Assembly: GCA_025618425.1 (NCBI GenBank)
Contig: CM046832.1
Coordinates: 58,528,087 to 58,592,086 of the forward strand
DNA: 64,000 bases
Direction of reading: 5' to 3'
From: Heliocidaris tuberculata
Taxonomy: Eukaryota > Echinodermata > Echinoidea > Camarodonta > Echinometridae
The notes below the pieces were generated by a model, which saw only the letters and a program-made list of their open reading frames with translations, was not told where the DNA came from and did not search any database. Below, one piece after another: positions 34,413 to 46,148 of the stretch (within the stretch, counting starts at the first letter, position 1; every line of letters starts with the position of its first letter). The translations under genes and the position numbers were made by a program.

Positions 34413-36516
34413 TGGGGGCGGGGCAAAAAAAAAAACGATTCCCCCCCCCCCCCCGTTGATAAAGGGAAAAATCTCCCTGCACGCTTTTAGCGCCACAAGT
34501 AGACAGAGATACGTAGCGCCTTACTGCCACTGGCGTAGCCAGGCTTGTTGAACAAGGGGGCACGGGGGGGGGGATGAATCACAGGATCTCATAGTCTAGT
34601 TATACCCCCCACACACACACACATACACATACAGTGATGTATCTTGACCTTTGCTGCGGGGGGGGGGGGGGCAAAGGCTTTCGAACCAATTGGTGATATC
34701 CAGAAAAAATACTTTTGCAGGTCCCACTTCGCGTCCGAAGTTTTTTTTTTTTTTTTTTTTTTTTTTTACCTCTTTGCGTTTTGACTGAAAGTGTTTGGAC
34801 AGGTTATTTCTTTATAATTCATGCATAATCTATATTGATTTGTATATTTCAAGATATTTCAGATTTTATTTTTCATGCATACAAAGGCGGCGGAACGTCG
34901 GGCTCGGACAATGGAAGTGGGGAGGGGGGCACACTTTGTTACAAGAAAATTATGCACGTGCGACGTGGTAATGGTAATGACGCACCTCATACCCCCACAT
35001 ACTGTGTGTCATTTGTCAAATTGAAATTTTGACACCTCTGTCACTTTTGTGACTGATAAAAGCGCTAAAATTGACCCACACCACAGTCACAAAAAAATAC
35101 AGTCACAAAAAATGACGAACATTGTTTATTTTGTTCTGGGTCATTTTCAAAAAGTGTTTTAAAATTAATTTTGTTTGTCTGTTCTGCTGAAAAAAAAAAA
35201 TTTTGCAATCCACACCCCTCATGTAGTGTATCGGATTTCAGATTTTACTTTATTTTTTGTTTTATATCATTTTATATCATTTTATTTTTTATTCCATTTT
35301 AATTTCTTTTATTATTTTATACGTGCACCGTATAGTGTAGTTATGTGTTATCTTTGATTACCACTAGACTGAAACGATAACATGCAGGTTTCAGGCATTT
35401 AATTATCCTGCAACCATTAAACATTTCATCATTAAAAATCGCGTAAATAATGAGTAGATATTACGGTCAAATTTAAGTTATATGAAGCACCCTCTTGAGA
35501 CTGAGAGAAAAAAATGCTGTTCTATTGCGACTGCATGTAAATTTTCCTGCCATTGAAGTTAATGATTAGCTCCTCGACCCCTCCCCCCGCCCCTTTCCCC
35601 CGCCCCTGTAAACGGTAAACTGATTATAAAGGGAAAACAATAATAAACCACTAGTTTAATGAATTTTTACATTTGCAGTTGACATGTTTTTTACATTTGT
35701 GGTAAAGGATCTTTCGATATTTTAGGGATTTGAATGGTCAGGAAACCACACGCACACACACACATACATCATAATAACTGATCTTATAGGTGCATTATGC
35801 AAGCAAAGAGTTTTTACATTTGCGGTTGACATAGGCGAAATGTTTTACATTGTGGTTTAAACAGATTTTTACATTTATGGTCGAAATTTTTTACAGTGGT
35901 TATCTTTTTTTTACACTTGTTATGACATTTGTGGTTATTCTTACATTTTTGGTAGATTTTTGCATTTGTGGGCTCTATTCCTCCCCCCCCCCCCCAACAC
36001 TTCCATTGTCCGCCGCCTCTGCATGAATATAAGAGAGGCGTTCATATTCGCTCTGTTGGGCTTACACGTGTTCCATTATTAACTCTGTTTATACCAAGGG
36101 TGTCGATCCGGGGGGGGGCAGGTGGGCTGTTGCCCCAAAGAAAATACATGGGGTCAAACATATCGTTTGCCCCCCTCCCCAATTAATCCGGAGGTTTAAA
36201 AATAAAATAAGGAAAATGATGGAAAACTCGGGAAATGAAACCTACCAAACAATGAAATACAAAAGGTATTACACGATCAGACTTCAATATCGCTTCTCTT
36301 GGGACATATAAAAAGGGAGGTAATTTTTGGCTGTGGACAGATTTTCCGCTATATTCTATCTTTTACGTTGCTGCAATGATCATGCTCTAAGTTTTAGTAG
36401 GGAACGCCCAACCCAGCGATATAAAGTTCATTCCTTTATGTAATTTCGACTTGACTTCGGTAAATAAAATTTTGTGACACTACTACATCCTTTTCTCCGA
36501 GAACTGTGATTTCCTT
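34413..36516. other. Spacer between opposed satellite arrays
   Basis: Holds G/C runs (34435-34455, 34562-34572, 34658-34671), a CA microsatellite, a poly-T run (34741-34767), a hAT-like end ('cactggcgtagccagg' near 34529), another ('gggtgtcgatccgggg' near 36099), and a region at 35660-35965 dense in 'tttttacatttgtggt' variants. No gene is seen. Confidence 0.6.
35655..35965. repeat. Dispersed short motif 'TTTTACATTTGTGGT'
   Basis: At least nine imperfect copies of a 'ttttacattt(g)(c/t)ggt' motif occur at irregular spacing, some joined to 'tgacat'. It is not a regular tandem array. Confidence 0.6.
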
Positions 36517-38135
36517 TATTTCACGCTGTAATCAGCTAAGAATATGAAATGTCTTGCGAACTTTCATAACACTTTTTCTTTAGAACTTTACTACTGAGTT
36601 ACGCGAAGCTCCATAATACTGGCGATGTTGTGCATGCGAAGTGTAATATTTCGAGAATATGTGCCGTCTTGAAGTTTAAACAGTAAGATCCACACAACTT
36701 GCTAAGCATAGCGACCTATACTATGATAAAGCTGAATATCTTCTCTATTTCATGGTGTAATCAGCTAAGAATATGAAATGTCTTGCGAACTTTCATAGCA
36801 CTTTTTCTTCAGAACTTCATAATACCATACTGGCGCTATATTGTTTATGCGATGTGTAATATTCAGAGGATATATGTGCCGTCTTGAAGTTTAAACAGTA
36901 AGATCCACACAACTTGCTAAGCATAGTGACCTATACCATGATAAAGCTGAATATCTCCTCTATTTCATGCTGTAATTAGCTAAGAATATGAAATGTCTTG
37001 CGAACTTTCATAGCACTTTTTCTTCAGGTCTTCATTATTGAGTTACGCGAAGTTCCATACTGGCGCTATTGTGCATGCGAAGTGTATATATTTCGAGAAT
37101 ATGTACCGTCTTGAAGTTTAAACAGTAAGATCCACATCTTGCTAAGCATAGTGACCTATACCATGATAAAGCTGAATATCTCCTCTATTTCATGCTGTAA
37201 TCAGCTAAGAATATGAAATGTCTAGCGAACATTTATAACACTTTTTCTTTAGAACTTTACTATATTGAGTTACGCCAAGCTCCATACTGGCGATATTGTT
37301 CATGCGAAGTGTAATATTTCGAGAATATGCACCGTTTTGAAGTTTAAACAGTAAGATCCACACAACTTGCTAAGCATAGCGACCTATACCATGATAAAGC
37401 TGAATATCTTCTCTATTTCATGGTGCAATCAGCTAAGAATATGAAATGTCTTGCGAACATTTATAACACTTTTTCTTCAAAACTTCATTATTGAGTTACG
37501 CGAAGCTCCACAATACCCTACGGGCGCTATTGTGCATGAAAAATGTAATATTTTGAGAATATGTGCCGTCTTGAAGTTTAAACAGTAAGATCCACACAAC
37601 TTGCTAAGCATAGCGATCTTAAAGCTGAATATCTTCTCTTTTTCATGGTTTAATCAGCTAAGAATATGAAATGTCTAGCGAACATTTATAACACTTTTTT
37701 TAGAACTTTACTATTGAGTTACGCGAAGCTCCATACTGGCGATATTGTTCACGCGAAGTGTTATATTTCGAGAATATGTGCCGTCTTGAAGTTTAAACAG
37801 TAAGATCCACACAACTTGCTAAGCATAGTGACCTATACCATGATAAAGCTGAATATCTCTCATTTCATGCTGTAATCAGCTAAGAATACGAAATGTCTTG
37901 CGAACTTTCATAGCACTTTTTCTTCAGAACTTCATAATACCATACTGGCCCTATATTGTTGATGCGGAGTGTAATATTTAGAAGATATATTATGTGCCGT
38001 CTTGAAGTTTAAACAGTAAGATCCACACAACTTGCTAAGCATAGGGACCTATACCATGATAAAGCTGAATATCTCCTCTATTTCATGGTGTAATCAACTA
38101 AGAATATGAAATGTCTTGCGAACACTTATAACATT
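36517..38135 (-). repeat. Satellite array in opposite orientation, eight units of ~225 bp
   Basis: The reverse complement of the same unit as at 32098-34412. The anchor complement 'gaaatgtc' begins at 36546, 36775, 36990, 37215, 37443, 37668, 37890 (variant cgaaatgtc) and 38108, giving spacings of 215-229. Units are shorter and more variable than in the forward array. They share 'aagtttaaacagtaagatcc' and 'acaacttgctaagcatag'. Confidence 0.95.
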
Positions 38136-38802
38136 TGGCTTTATTCATACCGCGCCTATACGCGTAAAGAGTATGAGTTAATAATAATATCCTAAAATGC
38201 AGGATCTATATTATTTCATTTTTTTTTACAAGAAAGCCTAATGTTGCTTCTCATCATGATATACTTGACAAAAAAGTTTTTAAAAAATGTTTGCTAGAGT
38301 TCAAATTTTGCATTTCCTCATTGCCTACCTGAATTGCCATTCCCCGACCCGTGCCGAACCGCACTTTACGTTGTCAATATTTTTTTGTTTTGTATTATCC
38401 TTTTTGAGGACACCATACTGCGATTTTCTATTGTTTTCGGCCCCGTCACGCTTCGGTGACTCCGAGTGCCAAAGGTAGCTCAATGCGCAATCCCAGCACC
38501 CTTGCTTGGTAGCCAATCGATGCATGGCGAGAGCACGCGTCGCGTGAAGAACCCCAATCGAGTAGCAAAAGATTTTAATAGTGTCAAGGCAAATCACTCT
38601 CATGTACTTCCGTAGTACATTCGGCAAGCGTAAATTGCTGTGTTTAAAGCTCGGAAAGATACTTTCTGTAAACAACATGTAAAATGATGTCTCATATTTC
38701 TCGATATTTCATATCTTTCTCTATCTTTTTCAAGTGTGATTTTTGCACGAGAGGCTAGGAAGGATGAATAATTCAAAAAACTTTCTTGAACCTTATGTTA
38801 AA
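38136..38802. other. Intergenic sequence
   Basis: No gene or clear repeat. Frames on both strands at 38287-38678 overlap each other and lack recognisable features. Confidence 0.4.
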
Positions 38803-39291
38803 CTGGAAGGCCAAAACAATGGCATGCATAATTAAAGTCCCGGCTGGGATTCGGGAGCCTAGCTTTTTCAGTCTCAAATTATATTTAAGTCACATTTGCA
38901 ATAAATGTTAATGTTATAATTATTCTTGGGAACCTACACACACAAGCTATGCTTTCCAGTAGGTTCCTTTTTCATGTCATGATTTTGTACTTTGTAAATC
39001 ATATTGTTTTATATTTGGAAATGAAATGAAAGAAATCTTGCATCAATCAATCAATCAAATAATTGCCACTATAAATCCCCGGGGCTATGCCTACCAAGAT
39101 TTTGACAGAGTCATCTGCCATAAAAAAAAATTTAATACTGAGTACCCTAAGCTTAGTATTACCTTGAATTTATTGCAAATGTGGCTTAAATACAATTTGA
39201 GACTCTGAAATAGCGAATAGGCCTCGCATCTAGCCTATAGAATCCCAGGAACTATATCATTATGCATGCCATATTGTTTTGGCCTTCCAGG
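38803..39291. mobile_element. Long-TIR MITE containing a LINE/SINE tail
   Basis: The left arm 'ctggaaggccaaaacaatgg' onward for about 110 bp matches the reverse complement of the right end '...attgttttggccttccag'. The interior includes a fragment with an (ATCA)n tail (about 39037-39055), the 3' tail of another retroelement. Further partial copies of the right arm ('atcccaggga-tatatgcatgcttttgacc') are at 39415-39500 and 39980-40050. Confidence 0.65.
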
Positions 39292-40112
39292 TGGCTTAAC
39301 ATGAAACAGGAATTTTTGAATGATTTTAATTCCCCCCCCCCGATTATCATTCAATTGAAATTATAAAATATGTCACTTAATTAAGATTTCAATCTTTGAA
39401 AAGTCATAATTAAGGCTCAACTAGTCAAATAGACCCCTCATAAATCCCAGGGACTATATGCATGCTTTTGACCAAAAAAGAAGTCGCTTGCCATTGATAG
39501 GTTTATACGCGAAAACAAAGGAGATTTAGAATGATAACTCCCCCTAATTTTTGTTTTGAAATATGAAAGTGTGATCATGACTTACATGTAATTTGTTTCA
39601 TTTTCAGTTTCAGTTTCAGTTTTATTTTCATTTCCAACAGACAGTGATTTTGACAAGAAATCAAATATACAATTCAATATTCAATAACAAAATACATTTT
39701 ACATGGTTTAAAGTTATATAGAAAGTATACATAATCATCTAGTATAATATATATTTTTTCATATTTATTTTTTAAGTTAAACCTGTGGTAATGGAGGGAT
39801 CCACTGAAAGGCAGAGCTTGTAGAATGTGGATCCCTCGAAATAATGACAAACATAATTTTTGTAACATGTAAATATATTGAATAGAAAAAATATGAATAT
39901 ACATATAGATTACCAAAAAGTGGCAGAATAATAATGCAATGTTTGAGACTCCGGGAAGGCTTAATAGAGGCCCAAACAATTAAAAAGACCCCTATGAATC
40001 CCAGGGACATAATGCATGCTTTTGACCTTCCAGTTGCTATTGGTTAACACGCAAAAACAGGGATATTGGAATGACTTTTTTCCCAGTATTCATTTGAAAT
40101 TACGAAAAACGT
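39292..40112. repeat. Partial copies of the 38803-39291 arm and a LINE tail
   Basis: Two further 'aatcccagggac-ata' blocks occur. Sequence near 39600-39640, with 'cagtttcagtttcag', looks like the complement of an A-rich LINE tail. No gene. Confidence 0.5.
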
Positions 40113-41510
40113 GACTTAAATTTGATTTGATTTGATTTGATTTATTTATTTCTTTATGATTTTTTTTCTTCAAACATATTTTATAAACTGATTACAACAT
40201 AATAAACAAATATTAATACATTATCAAGTGAAGTAATTACACTGAAGCTGACGTAAATGAATCATAAAGCCTGAATGATTGTCACATAAGCAAAGCTTGA
40301 TGGCGTGACAATCCTTTACAAAAGATAGGAAATACTAAAGAAAGGGGTATAAAAAAAAAACAAAAAACTTTTCGCTGTATTCATACCCAACCCGTTACTC
40401 TAATAATTACCACTTAAATAATCCTAAAACTTCGTTAGCACACAAATCTATTAGACATAATATATATACCGGTCCCGATATGGAATTCACTACCAGATGC
40501 AGTCAAGTCACACACTACTCTCTATTCTTTCAAGGCAGCCGCCAAAAAGTACCTCGTCAATTGTGATTGTATGATGACTCTGGGCGTAAATGATATTATA
40601 TCTTCTTCTCTCTTCTTTCTCCCTATTTCTTTCTTCATCCTCCCCTTCTCCTTTTCTCTCTCTCTCTCTCTCTCTAATATCTCTTCAACACAGTCCGCTT
40701 TTCTACTTACCATCCTCTTCTATTTATGTTTTCTTCCTCCATACATCACATCTCATCCCCATCCTTAATTGACTTCTATTACTTTGAATACAACGAAAAG
40801 TCTTTTTTCTTTCTTTCTTTTTTTATCTTTTCCTTTTCTTTTTTTAATATCCCCCTTTCTTTAGTATTTCCATTTTTTTTTGTCTAGGATTGTCACTCCA
40901 TCAAGCTTTGCTTATGTGACAATCCTTCTTTATGATTCATTTACGCTAATTATACAATGTTATTACTCTATTTGATAATGTATTAATATTTGTTTATTAT
41001 GTTGTAATTCAGTTTGTAAAATATGTTTGAAGAAAAAAAGGATCATAAAGATAAATAAATAAATCAAATCGAAGTAAAAATAGAAGTCAATTAAGGGTGC
41101 GGGGGGGGGGCGGGTGAGATGTACGAAGAAAAACATATAAATATAGGAGAGGATGGTAAATAGAAAGGTAAACTGTGTATATAGGAGAGATGTTAACGAA
41201 GAATTAGGCAGAAGGAAGAAGTGATAAGTGGGAAGTGTAGTAAAGAGAGAGAAAAAGAAAAGGGGGAGGATGAAGAAAGAAAGAGGGAGAGAGAGAGAGA
41301 GAGGAGAGAAGAAGATGTAGTTTGTCATTATACGCCCAGAGTCATCATACTGTTTGATGAGGTACGTACTTTTTGGCGGCTGCCTTGAAAGAATAGAGAG
41401 TATAGTGTGTGACTTGACTGCATCTGGTAGTATGTATCGGACCGGTATATGTCTGATAGATTTGTGTGCTAACAAAGTTTTATAGGATAGTTATTAGCGT
41501 TACGGGTTGG
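40113..41510. mobile_element. Two nested LINE 3' ends in opposite orientation
   Basis: A plus-strand copy (about 40376-41071) reads IPVPIWNSLPDAVKSHT, then SFKAAAKKYLV, then a long hydrophobic/serine-rich run to a stop near 40768. A 3' UTR ending in an AAATC-type tail follows. It sits inside a minus-strand copy of the same family: its 5' part is 41510-41072 and its 3' part 40375-40113, ending in (AAATC)n. Removing the plus copy restores the minus copy order. The WNSLPD motif places both in the CR1/L2 group. Confidence 0.75.
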
Positions 41511-42337
41511 GTATGGATGAATCCCGGGGAGGGGGGGGGGGGGGGGGGGGGGGCGATGTCTCATTGAGGCCTGTACATCATCCGCGTACCCGAAAACGGA
41601 TAAAAAGGGTAATTTTTCAGCATTAGGCGCGTAACCCGGGTTACGCGTTTAGGGGATCAAAAACAGCAAAAATCAAGAAAAAGGGTATCACATTCAGAGA
41701 TGATGAAAAGAAGATCTGCGGAAAGGGGGGTGGGAGATATAGTTCGGTATACGGTGTTCCAAATTAGATTAAATTTCTTCTACGGTTCCTTTTTGACTAA
41801 AAAAGTCTATGATGATGACGTAATCCTCAAATAGGATGTAAACTACCACGCAAGATATAAAATCGCCGTTAAGGGTATAAAAATCAGAGATGTTAGACGG
41901 GTTTCCCTGTTTAGGGTATCAAAACTACTCCTACTGCAATCCCCGTTTAGAAAGTGATTTACGCGGATAATGTATAGGTCTCGGACCCGGACCTAACTCC
42001 TTGCTTTGACCATCGACCAAACACCCGCAAGAAAAACAAAATACTGCGTGTGAAGAACGATCATTATTACACATCTTGACCATCATTATACCGTAGATAA
42101 AAATAGAAGTAGGCCTACGAGAGTTCTGGTCATGCGATCACATTGTAATGAGAGAAAATGTCTACGGAAGAAATTAGCCTGTGCATGGCGTATAGATGTA
42201 GACTGTGCGTGTTTAGACAGTATCTTTATTTCAGATTTATGGCAATTCATAATTATAAGAGAGGTGTTCAAATTCGCTCTTTTTGGTTTGACACGCCCCA
42301 TTATTATCAGCGCTGCCTTCGAAATCTAATTTGAATG
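41511..42337. other. Intergenic sequence with a poly-G run
   Basis: Poly-G at about 41531-41553 beside a small palindrome 'cgcgtaacccgggttacgcg' (41629-41648). No gene is seen. Confidence 0.45.
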
Positions 42338-42702
42338 GAAAGTCCACCCACTTGGTTGAAAAGCAGCAGAAAACGAAAGAAACAGATAAACATGAGCAAA
42401 ATCATATAAGAAATAAGAAAGTTAAGTTTGAAGTTGTAAGCAATCAGAAGCACAAATTGGCAACAAAAATTCACAGGTCAAATGGGAGAGGAGCATCGCT
42501 ATTTTTATCTATACATTTTAGTGCAGTGAGAAGAGCTCGCAAGATACGCCACGCAGTTGCCAATTTAAAACAAATTCAAAAAATTCATATAGCTTTCTTA
42601 TTTCTTATCGGATTTTGCTCAAACTTTCATTGACCTGTTTCTTTAATTTTTCTGCTTATTTTAAAACCAAGTTGATATCAAGTGCACTTTCCCTTTAACA
42701 AG
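42338..42702. mobile_element. 'GGGAAAGTCCACC' MITE
   Basis: Left 'ggaaagtccacccacttggt' and, read outward from the right, 'gggaaagtgcacttgata-caacttggtt' form imperfect inverted ends. Related to the element at 15492-16236. The 100-codon frame across it is not recognised and probably non-coding. Confidence 0.5.
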
Positions 42703-43799
42703 TTGTTTTGCGAGGTCACAAAGTGCGACCAAGCGAGAAAATTTTAGTGAAAATTATCCTTTAGTTTATGATATTGAGCGCAATTTGGTTACAATTTACT
42801 TTAAAATACATTGTGTACAAAATTGTAACTAGTACACCTGTTATACTAGTACAGTATAAGTATCAAACTGCCCTTTCACGGTTATAGATATAGGCTTATC
42901 ATTATTAGCTCATTTCTTTCATTTTATCTATTTATTTCTTTTTACTTCTGTTTATCATGGAATGAAGTTGAATAAGATCTTCATTATTCTATCGTTGTAT
43001 TTGAACGTGCAGTATTTTATGTTGGCCGGTCTGTCGATAGACATTATATTAATTAGCCTAATTAGTATACTTCTTTTGTATCAAACAGGCTGTATATTTT
43101 TGCCTAAACTAGTTAAAATGGGCAACTGTAGCGGGTTATATATATTTATCTATAATGAAACTGTAGGGGCCTATACGGGGCCTAGCCTATATACCGTAGG
43201 ACTGTCTCCTTTCTCAGTATATGTCACTTTAGCTGTGATGCGCTTCAGGCCTGCTACAGGCCGGCATGGCCGTTCACATCATAAAGATTTAAATTAATTT
43301 ATTACTCATTGTTGTGCTACAATGATTTCTGTACGACAATGCAGAGCCTAGGCCTAGTTTCTGTCGTTGAGTTAACTTTAAATTTGAATAACACCCAGTG
43401 GAATTGTGGGGCCTCATTATGATCCAGTGGGTGTGTAACTAGGCCTACCCCAGCTCCGGTCCCCAGCTCTGCATAGAGAAAGCGATCCTTCATCTGAGAA
43501 AATTTTGAAATATAAAACCTCTGACGGTGGCCGTGGGTAACATGACGATCATATCTCGTATCACACTAAAAATAAGATCGATCGAGCCCCTCTCCCATCA
43601 GAACATTATTTTATAAAATTATAAAATCAATATTCACTCTAATAGGCCTATATAGATCCTAATATGTTTTCAATAAATTAAACTGAACTGAACTGAACTT
43701 GAAATTTATATATCCAATAAGAATTTTAAAAACACATAACAAAGGTTGTACAAATTTAAATACAACAGAGTTAAGGATACTAAGTAAAGGAACCAGAAA
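42703..43799. other. Intergenic sequence
   Basis: No gene seen. 'attaaactgaactgaactgaac' near 43677 is probably a retroelement tail. Confidence 0.4.
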
Positions 43800-44165
43800 A
43801 TAGCATGAATGCTAATCGAGTCTGGTACCTTTAAACATTGGAAAACATTGTTTGGTAATGGAAAAAAACAACAAAAAATGTAATGGTATATAAATTATGA
43901 AGAGGATTATAAACAAAACTATGATACAAATATCAATGGATGAAAGGTCAATAAAAATTGTTTGGTAATAGAATAAACAACAAAAATATAATATGGTAAA
44001 TATGAATAGGATTATAAACAAAACTATAATGCAAATGTAAATAGATATGAAAGGTCAATAAACATTGTTTGGTAAAAGAATAAGAAAAAAAAAAGTACTT
44101 TGTGGTAAATATGAAGAGGATTATGAACAAAACTATATAAATGGATGAAAGGTCAATATCAAATA
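43800..44165. repeat. Three tandem units of ~108 bp
   Basis: 'attgtttggtaa' begins at 43847, 43957 and 44064. Each is followed by 'aacaacaaaa' and 'gaagaggattat(a/g)aacaaaac' and ends with 'ggatgaaaggtcaat'. AT-rich, non-coding. Confidence 0.7.
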
Positions 44166-44333
44166 TGTAACTTGAGGAATAAGACAACGCATATCCATCA
44201 GAGAACCCATTTTATTCATGAAAAGTGCCCCTTTTCATAGCTGATAAGTACCCCCTTTTCTTCATATGCCCCTTTTTCTTTCAAAAGGTAAAAAGTGCCC
44301 TTTTTACCTTTTGATGCGACATCGGTGGATAAA

Positions 44334-44335
<2 letters not shown>

Positions 44336-44380
<45 letters not shown>
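44336..44380. repeat. (TA)n microsatellite
   Basis: About 22 uninterrupted TA dinucleotides. Confidence 0.95.
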
Positions 44381-44383
<3 letters not shown>

Positions 44384-44473
44384 GTATAAAGTCCACAATA
44401 GGGTCATATACATATATAGCTCCAAATAATCAGAGAGGCTTCATAATAATACATTCCCCTACCGATATCAGCA

Positions 44474-44901
44474 CAATAGTGAGGCAGTGGAGCAGGGGTT
44501 AGGAGGGGCACAATGCCCTAAATTATACAAGAATGAACAGTGCCCCTTTTCTAAAAATTTTCCAAAGCTCACTCGCTACGCTCGCTCGCATTTACTATTA
44601 TCTTCTTGTCATATTAAGAAAATCGCTGTATATATAATTCAACACCTTGCCTATACAGCGTTAAATAATCAGACCATTTCACTCAACTGCAAGGTATAGT
44701 TTTTATGTAGTTTTTATCTAGAACCATGTTAAGATAGAAACAATAGCATGTCGAAAATGATCCTCGGTTGTGTATTGATCAGAATGTACCAGTATACTAA
44801 TGTCTTAAAGTAGTATTTTTCTGCCTTGTTTCCACCCTTTGTAGGTGTCCCTTTTTGTTGGTGCCCCCCCCCCCCCACTTTGAAAGATGCTCCGCTGCCC
44901 C
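44474..44901. mobile_element. Possible decayed hAT-type MITE
   Basis: Left 'cagtggagcagggg' and right 'ctccgctgcccctg' can be paired with one gap. The interior has 'actcgctacgctcgctcgc' and a poly-C run. No matching 8-bp duplication was found, so the boundaries are doubtful. Confidence 0.35.
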
Positions 44902-46148
44902 TGATGATTGAATTGAATGCGAAATGAACATCGTTACGTTATAGGCCTATAGGCTGTCTTGCCCCCCCCCCCCCCCCTCCATCCGAAAAACGGGTCGACG
45001 CCCCTGTTCCTGGTGGTTATATACCTCGGAGGCAGGAAGAGTCGGTTCAGAATCTCGCAGCAATTCGCGTGGAGGTACATGTACTTAATTTTGCACTCAA
45101 AGAGCCCCTGCCATCACGATAGTTGATACATGTTGGTGTGCAGTCATACATAGGCCTACATCTCATATTTTGATATTTAAACATCTAAATATGTTTCATA
45201 TATATATTTTTTTGAATTATATTTTACAACTTAGCTGCTAAGTTCCACCGATGATATCTTCCAGACCGCTTTCCCCATGTGACATCATCTGTCAGTCATA
45301 AGTGAGCTAAGAGCGATTTTGCAAGTGAAATTTGTATTTAACTTTGTCAAAGCTGACACCTGTTACAGTACAACATACAATACCAACATAGGAGTTGCTA
45401 TGTCAGACATGCTGTAGCATCAGCAGGAAAACAAAGGCATTGAGGAGATATTGTACGAAAGCATGCAATTCTGTTATGAGCGTGTGCTGAGCTTGGGGAA
45501 ATTACTATTCTACAATACAATAGACAGTGGTATCTACAGGTATCGACTTGCATCTTGATGGCAGGGGCCCTCAAGTTTCCTCCATAATGTTTTACAAGAA
45601 CGACCTCTCTCGGTACTCAAGATTCACGATCGCGCTTGGATGCATGCTGCGCACACATCGCATCAGCGGAACAACTGAATGAAATACATTGACTGTTTAT
45701 TCAAATTTGCATACGAGAGACATTTAAACGTCGCCTGAACGCCGTAACCATCCCCTGCTATTGAACCCACGCAAGCAGTAGACCAATCTAGTAGCCGTAT
45801 CACTTCTCGCATCGACGCCAAAAGCTAGGCTGGGCCATTGGCATGCACACTCGGTGGTATGGTGGCTACATGTAGCTGGATTGGCATTCCGTGACATGCG
45901 GACAGGAATATTACTAACGTCAGACGTCTGAGCTTCTAATTTTCCGTTTCATCCCTAAATTTTTGCCATTTCCAGATAATACAGCTACTGAAATTGTGCT
46001 CGTCATGTACTTTATATCACTTTCTTACTTTGGCAGTGACTGAGCTTAGATCATCTAGATCTACATTATACAATACAATTAAGTAAAGTCAAGAAGAAGG
46101 AGAAAAAAGACTGTCGATGGTGGCTGTACCAGTAAAAAGGCAGTATCA
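44902..46148 (+). promoter_or_regulatory. 5' flank and leader of the Ig-domain gene
   Basis: Includes a poly-C tract near 44961. A possible splice acceptor 'tttgccatttccag' ends near 45975, which would start a 5' UTR exon running into the ATG at 46149. No TATA box is evident. Confidence 0.3.

Noticed and set aside
42962..43297. 111-codon hydrophobic frame as a small membrane protein
   Set aside because: Composition follows local AT richness; no conserved feature or transcription signal is visible.
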